From Gammaproteobacteria bacterium (lineage in GTDB: Bacteria; Pseudomonadota; Gammaproteobacteria; Xanthomonadales; Xanthomonadaceae): a DNA stretch of 8,575 nucleotides. Shown one piece after another: positions 6,484-8,575 of the stretch (position 1 is its first letter; each line of letters starts with the position of its first letter). The translations under genes and the position numbers were made by a program. The notes below the pieces were generated by a model. It saw nothing but the letters and a program-made list of their open reading frames with translations. It had not been told where the DNA came from and made no database searches. The stretch spans positions 1 through 8,575 of the forward strand of contig JANYBA010000225.1 of assembly GCA_025360985.1 (NCBI GenBank), in the 5' to 3' direction.

Positions 6484-7562
6484 GCCCGGTCCGCCTGCTC
6501 GCGATCATCGTCAAGGAATTGCGCCAGCTGCGCCGCGACCGCCTGACCTTCGGCATGATCCTGGGCATCCCGACCTTGCAGCTGCTGCTGTTCGGCTTCG
6601 CGATCAACCTCGACATACGCCATATCGATACCGCGGTCGTCGACCAGGCCAACACCGCCCGTTCGCGCGAACTGCTCAACGCCCTCGCCGCCACCGGCGT
6701 GGTGACGGTGCGTGCAACGGCGACGACGCCGGCGCAACTGCAGGAGCTGATGCGCGAAGGCCGGATCAGCATCGGCGTGGTGGTGCCCGCCGATTTCGAC
6801 CACCGTCTCGAGACCCACGATCGCCCGGCCCTGCAAGTAATGGTCGACGGCTCCGACCAGACCGTGCAGGCGGCCGCGCGGCAGCTGGCGTCGGTGCCGC
6901 TGCCGGGAACGCGCGCGAACTACCAGGGCGTCGAGGTCGTGAATTTCTACAATCCGGAACGGCGCGCAGCGGTGAACACCGTGCCGGGCCTGATCGGCGT
7001 GATCCTGACCATGACCCTGGTGATGTTCACCGCCATGGCCCTGACCCGCGAACGCGAACGCGGCAATCTGGAAATGCTGATCGCCACGCCGGTTTCGCCC
7101 TGGGAGCTGACCATCGGCAAGGTGCTGCCCTTCGTCGGCATCGGCCTGGTGCAGGTCACCGTAGTGTTGCTGCTTGGCACACTGGTGTTTGCGGTGCCGA
7201 TCCGCGGTTACCTGATCGAAGTCTACGGCGCGGCGCTGCTGTTCATCCTCGCCAACCTCTCGCTGGGAATCCTGCTCTCGACCCTGGCCAAGAGCCAGTT
7301 CCAGGCGATGCAGCTGGCTTTCTTCACCTTCCTGCCGCAGATCCTGCTGTCGGGTTTCATGTTCCCCTACGCGGGCATGCCGGTGGCGGCGCAGTGGATC
7401 GCCGAATGCCTGCCGATGACGCATTTCATCAGGCTGATCCGCGGCATCATGCTGCGCGGCGCCGGCCTGTCGGATCTACCGAACGATCTGCTGGCGCTGG
7501 CCTTTATCGCCGCGCTGCTGCTGACCATCTCGACCCGACGGATCCGCAAGCGGCTGGATTGA
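6480..7562 (+). CDS. ABC-2 type exporter permease (YhhJ/YbhS/YbhR-like)
   Basis: A 360-residue inner-membrane permease. The fold is that of the ABC2_membrane_3 group: an N-terminal coupling segment (KELRQLRRDRLTF), helix 1 at about 25-43, a large periplasmic domain (45-165), then helices at about 168-187, 217-239, 247-269, 277-296 and 337-353. The cytoplasmic loop after helix 2, LTRERERGNLEMLIATPVSP (188-207), is the hallmark of this family and contacts the ATPase. Its start overlaps the ATPase stop by 4 nt, and no second permease follows, so the transporter probably contains a permease homodimer, unlike the two-permease YbhFSR system. The last 59 bases overlap the oppositely transcribed GFA-like gene. 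Family members export drugs, bile salts or other amphiphiles; the substrate is not evident here. Confidence 0.93.
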   Translation: MSPVRLLAIIVKELRQLRRDRLTFGMILGIPTLQLLLFGFAINLDIRHIDTAVVDQANTARSRELLNALAATGVVTVRATATTPAQLQELMREGRISIGVVVPADFDHRLETHDRPALQVMVDGSDQTVQAAARQLASVPLPGTRANYQGVEVVNFYNPERRAAVNTVPGLIGVILTMTLVMFTAMALTRERERGNLEMLIATPVSPWELTIGKVLPFVGIGLVQVTVVLLLGTLVFAVPIRGYLIEVYGAALLFILANLSLGILLSTLAKSQFQAMQLAFFTFLPQILLSGFMFPYAGMPVAAQWIAECLPMTHFIRLIRGIMLRGAGLSDLPNDLLALAFIAALLLTISTRRIRKRLD

Positions 7563-8022
7563 TTGCGCGCTCGCTCTTGTAGGAGGCCGCTCGCGGGCGA
7601 ACAGATCGGGCCCAAGGGCCCTCCTTCAAGGTCAATTGCGCGAGCGATGCGGCGTTGGATTCCCAGTTCTGGCCGTCGAAGGGCTCGATCGTCAACGATT
7701 CGACGGTGCCGTCGTCGAGGCAGCGCGCGTTGACGTCGACGCCATCGGGATTGCTGCGCGGGATGTAGAAGCTCTTGACGCCACAGACGCGGCAGAAGCG
7801 GTGCTTGGCCACTCCGGTATTGAAAGTGTACTCGCTGAGGTCGGCGTCGCCGGACAAAAGGCGGAAACGCGCGGCCGGCACGATCAGGTGATGGAAGCCG
7901 CTCATCCGGCATAGCGAGCAGTTGCACTCCTGCACGAGCAATGCCGCCGGGGCCTCGACTTCGAAACGAACGCGGCGGCAATGGCAGCCGCCGCGATGGG
8001 TCACGAAGGCCGCATCAGCCAT
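7504..8022 (-). CDS. GFA/CENP-V-fold zinc protein with repeat-derived C-terminal extension
   Basis: A 172-residue protein whose first ~131 residues form a standard GFA (glutathione-dependent formaldehyde-activating enzyme-like) domain. The zinc-binding cysteines are all present: GGCHCRRVRFE (C13, C15), ECNCSLC (C33, C35, C38) and FCRVC (C77, C80), followed by SFYIPRSNPDGVDVNARCLD and EPFDGQNWESNAASLAQL. Relatives normally end close to that last segment. Here translation continues for about 40 residues: 132-149 come from the palindromic repeat at 7576-7630, and 150-172 from the short spacer and the antisense strand of the permease gene. The extension is basic and shows no recognisable fold. 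The start at 8022 overlaps the preceding gene's stop by 8 nt, suggesting translational coupling. The fold is secure; actual formaldehyde chemistry is unproven, since many GFA-fold proteins have unknown substrates. Confidence 0.85.
   Translation of the reverse strand: MADAAFVTHRGGCHCRRVRFEVEAPAALLVQECNCSLCRMSGFHHLIVPAARFRLLSGDADLSEYTFNTGVAKHRFCRVCGVKSFYIPRSNPDGVDVNARCLDDGTVESLTIEPFDGQNWESNAASLAQLTLKEGPWARSVRPRAASYKSERAINPAACGSVGSRWSAAARR
7576..7630. repeat. REP-like imperfect palindrome between convergent genes
   Basis: The ends CTTGTAGGAGG (7576-7586) and CCTCCTTCAAG (7620-7630) are inverted with one mismatch in 11. Inside are two small hairpins: CCGC/GCGG at 7587-7596 and GGGCCCAAGGGCCC at 7608-7621. 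The TGTAGGAG-type end resembles the extragenic palindromes common in xanthomonads and pseudomonads (remembered, not searched). The 8-base word ATTGCGCG occurs on each side (7562-7569 and 7635-7642), possibly a target duplication. Reading the plus strand, the second hairpin followed by TCCTT could also help end the permease transcript, though it lacks a good T-run. Confidence 0.65.
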
Positions 8023-8575
8023 GGCCGCCGCCGTTGTTGCCGTGGCCGCCGTTGCCATGGTCCTTGCCGTCGTCACCGTTGCCATGGTCCTTGCCGTTGT
8101 TGCCTTTGCCGTTGTTGCCTTTGCCATTGTTGCCGTTACCGTTGTTACCCTTGCCGCTGTTGCCCTTGCCGCTGTTGCCCGGGCCGTTCGGATTGGCGTG
8201 CGGATTGCCATGGGCCTTGTAGCGGCCCTCGGCGCGGCCGAGGCCATCTTTCAGCGCGAAGAACTCGCGCGATCCGGGCTTGATGCCCATGCGCTGCGCA
8301 ACCACGCCCCAACCCTGGCCGCGGTTCTGATCGTACATCCCGACCACGTCCTTGCAGGGGCGCCGGGCCGCATAGGCCAGGGCGCAGGCGTAATAGACGT
8401 CGCCCGGCTGCCAATGGCGGGCGCCGAGCAGGTCATTGACCAGGTAACGCGGCGCGCCGTACCGGCCGACCATGTCGTCGACGAAATAGTCGCGCTGGTC
8501 GTACCCGTAGCGGTTGACCTCGCCGAGGTGGGTGTCGATCCAGACATCGCCAGTACGCGGGCTGTAGCCGACCGT
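8015..8575 (-). CDS. Conserved protein of unknown function with Gly/Asn-rich repeat tail, N-terminus cut by right edge
   Basis: The visible 186 residues run in frame to the window end without needing a start, so the real N-terminus (perhaps with a signal peptide) lies outside. The Met encoded at 8471-8473 is internal to what looks like a continuous domain: GDVWIDTHLGEVNRYG comes before it and matches the style of the rest. The domain (visible residues 1-119) contains YGAPRYLVNDLL, WQPGDVYYACALAYAARRPC, QNRGQGWGVVAQRMGIKPGS and EFFALKDGLG. I recall similar hypothetical proteins in xanthomonads but know no function. The last ~65 residues are a low-complexity tail of GKGNN-type pentapeptides and GKDHGNG nonapeptides, encoded by tandem DNA repeats and probably disordered. 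The stop overlaps the GFA-like start by 8 nt, so the two are probably co-expressed. Confidence 0.8.
   Translation of the reverse strand, partial: TVGYSPRTGDVWIDTHLGEVNRYGYDQRDYFVDDMVGRYGAPRYLVNDLLGARHWQPGDVYYACALAYAARRPCKDVVGMYDQNRGQGWGVVAQRMGIKPGSREFFALKDGLGRAEGRYKAHGNPHANPNGPGNSGKGNSGKGNNGNGNNGKGNNGKGNNGKDHGNGDDGKDHGNGGHGNNGGGHG
8049..8097. repeat. 27-bp-period direct repeat coding for GKDHGNG units
   Basis: A 22-base sequence is repeated exactly at 8049-8070 and 8076-8097, a period of 27 bases or nine codons. On the minus strand it gives GKDHGNGDD followed by GKDHGNGGH in the tail of the right-edge protein. It runs directly into the 15-base tandem array and probably arose from it by slippage and divergence. 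Confidence 0.85.
8091..8180. repeat. 15-bp tandem repeat, six units, coding for GKGNN-type pentapeptides
   Basis: Six consecutive 15-base units can be counted. Units 1 and 2 (8091-8105, 8106-8120) are identical (TTGCCGTTGTTGCCT), as are units 5 and 6 (8151-8165, 8166-8180; TTGCCGCTGTTGCCC); the middle two carry a few changes. The unit is a multiple of three, so copy-number change would keep the reading frame. It lies in the tail of the right-edge protein. Confidence 0.9.

Noticed and set aside
6135..7424. Minus-strand frame of 429 codons, His/Gln-rich
   Set aside because: It is antisense to the ATPase and permease, which are well supported; His/Gln richness is what antisense of such genes gives.
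5969..7582. Plus-strand frame of 537 codons
   Set aside because: It is the +1 shadow of the ATPase and permease genes, without conserved sequence.
8049..8180. CRISPR-like array
   Set aside because: The units are 15 and 27 bases, contiguous, in coding frame and without unique spacers.
7941..8222. Plus-strand Leu/Pro-repeat frame
   Set aside because: It is the antisense reading of the 15-bp repeats; the minus-strand frame continues into a conserved domain.
8023..8247. Earlier start for the GFA-like gene, adding a Thr/Ala-rich N-terminus
   Set aside because: The added part is only another frame of the tandem repeats; the GFA domain starts naturally with MADAAFVTHRGGCHC.

Overview
The window is GC-rich chromosomal DNA with very tight gene packing. 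It looks like a gammaproteobacterium of the Xanthomonadales (Lysobacterales). Three things point there, all from remembered family resemblance rather than a search: the PhoP sequence is strikingly like the Xanthomonas-type PhoP; a small exported PepSY-like protein sits directly before phoP; and a TGTAGGAG-type extragenic palindrome occurs between two genes. Nothing seen (no transposase, integrase, tRNA or CRISPR array) marks it as a mobile island.

Layout. 1-1829, minus strand: an exported PepSY-like protein, then phoP, then phoQ (cut by the left edge), read leftwards as one probable operon. 1830-1933: a short gap with a weak hairpin and presumably the promoter of that operon. 1934-4508, minus strand: aqpZ, dusA and a ctlX-like citrulline/arginine hydrolase gene, joined by 1-nt and 4-nt overlaps. 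4509-4597: a divergent intergenic region. 4598-7562, plus strand: a three-gene ABC export operon (lipoprotein HlyD/YbhG-type adaptor, ATPase, ABC-2 permease), each joined by an ATGA overlap. 7576-7630: an imperfect palindromic repeat. 7504-8575, minus strand: a GFA/CENP-V-fold zinc protein, preceded by a conserved protein of unknown function (cut by the right edge) that ends in a Gly/Asn-rich tandem-repeat tail.

How the parts work together. PhoP and PhoQ form an envelope-sensing two-component system, and the PepSY-like protein is a candidate periplasmic modulator of it. The aqpZ-dusA-ctlX group combines water flux, tRNA modification and guanidino/ureido-group hydrolysis; the overlaps imply co-expression, not a shared pathway. 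The adaptor, ATPase and permease should form an inner-membrane efflux assembly needing an outer-membrane channel encoded elsewhere.

Most genes are ordinary housekeeping or envelope genes and no clearly new defence or mobile system is visible. The most unusual spots are the palindrome that appears to have removed the GFA gene's natural stop, giving it an unrelated tail that overlaps the convergent permease gene, and the repeat-tailed protein of unknown function at the right edge.
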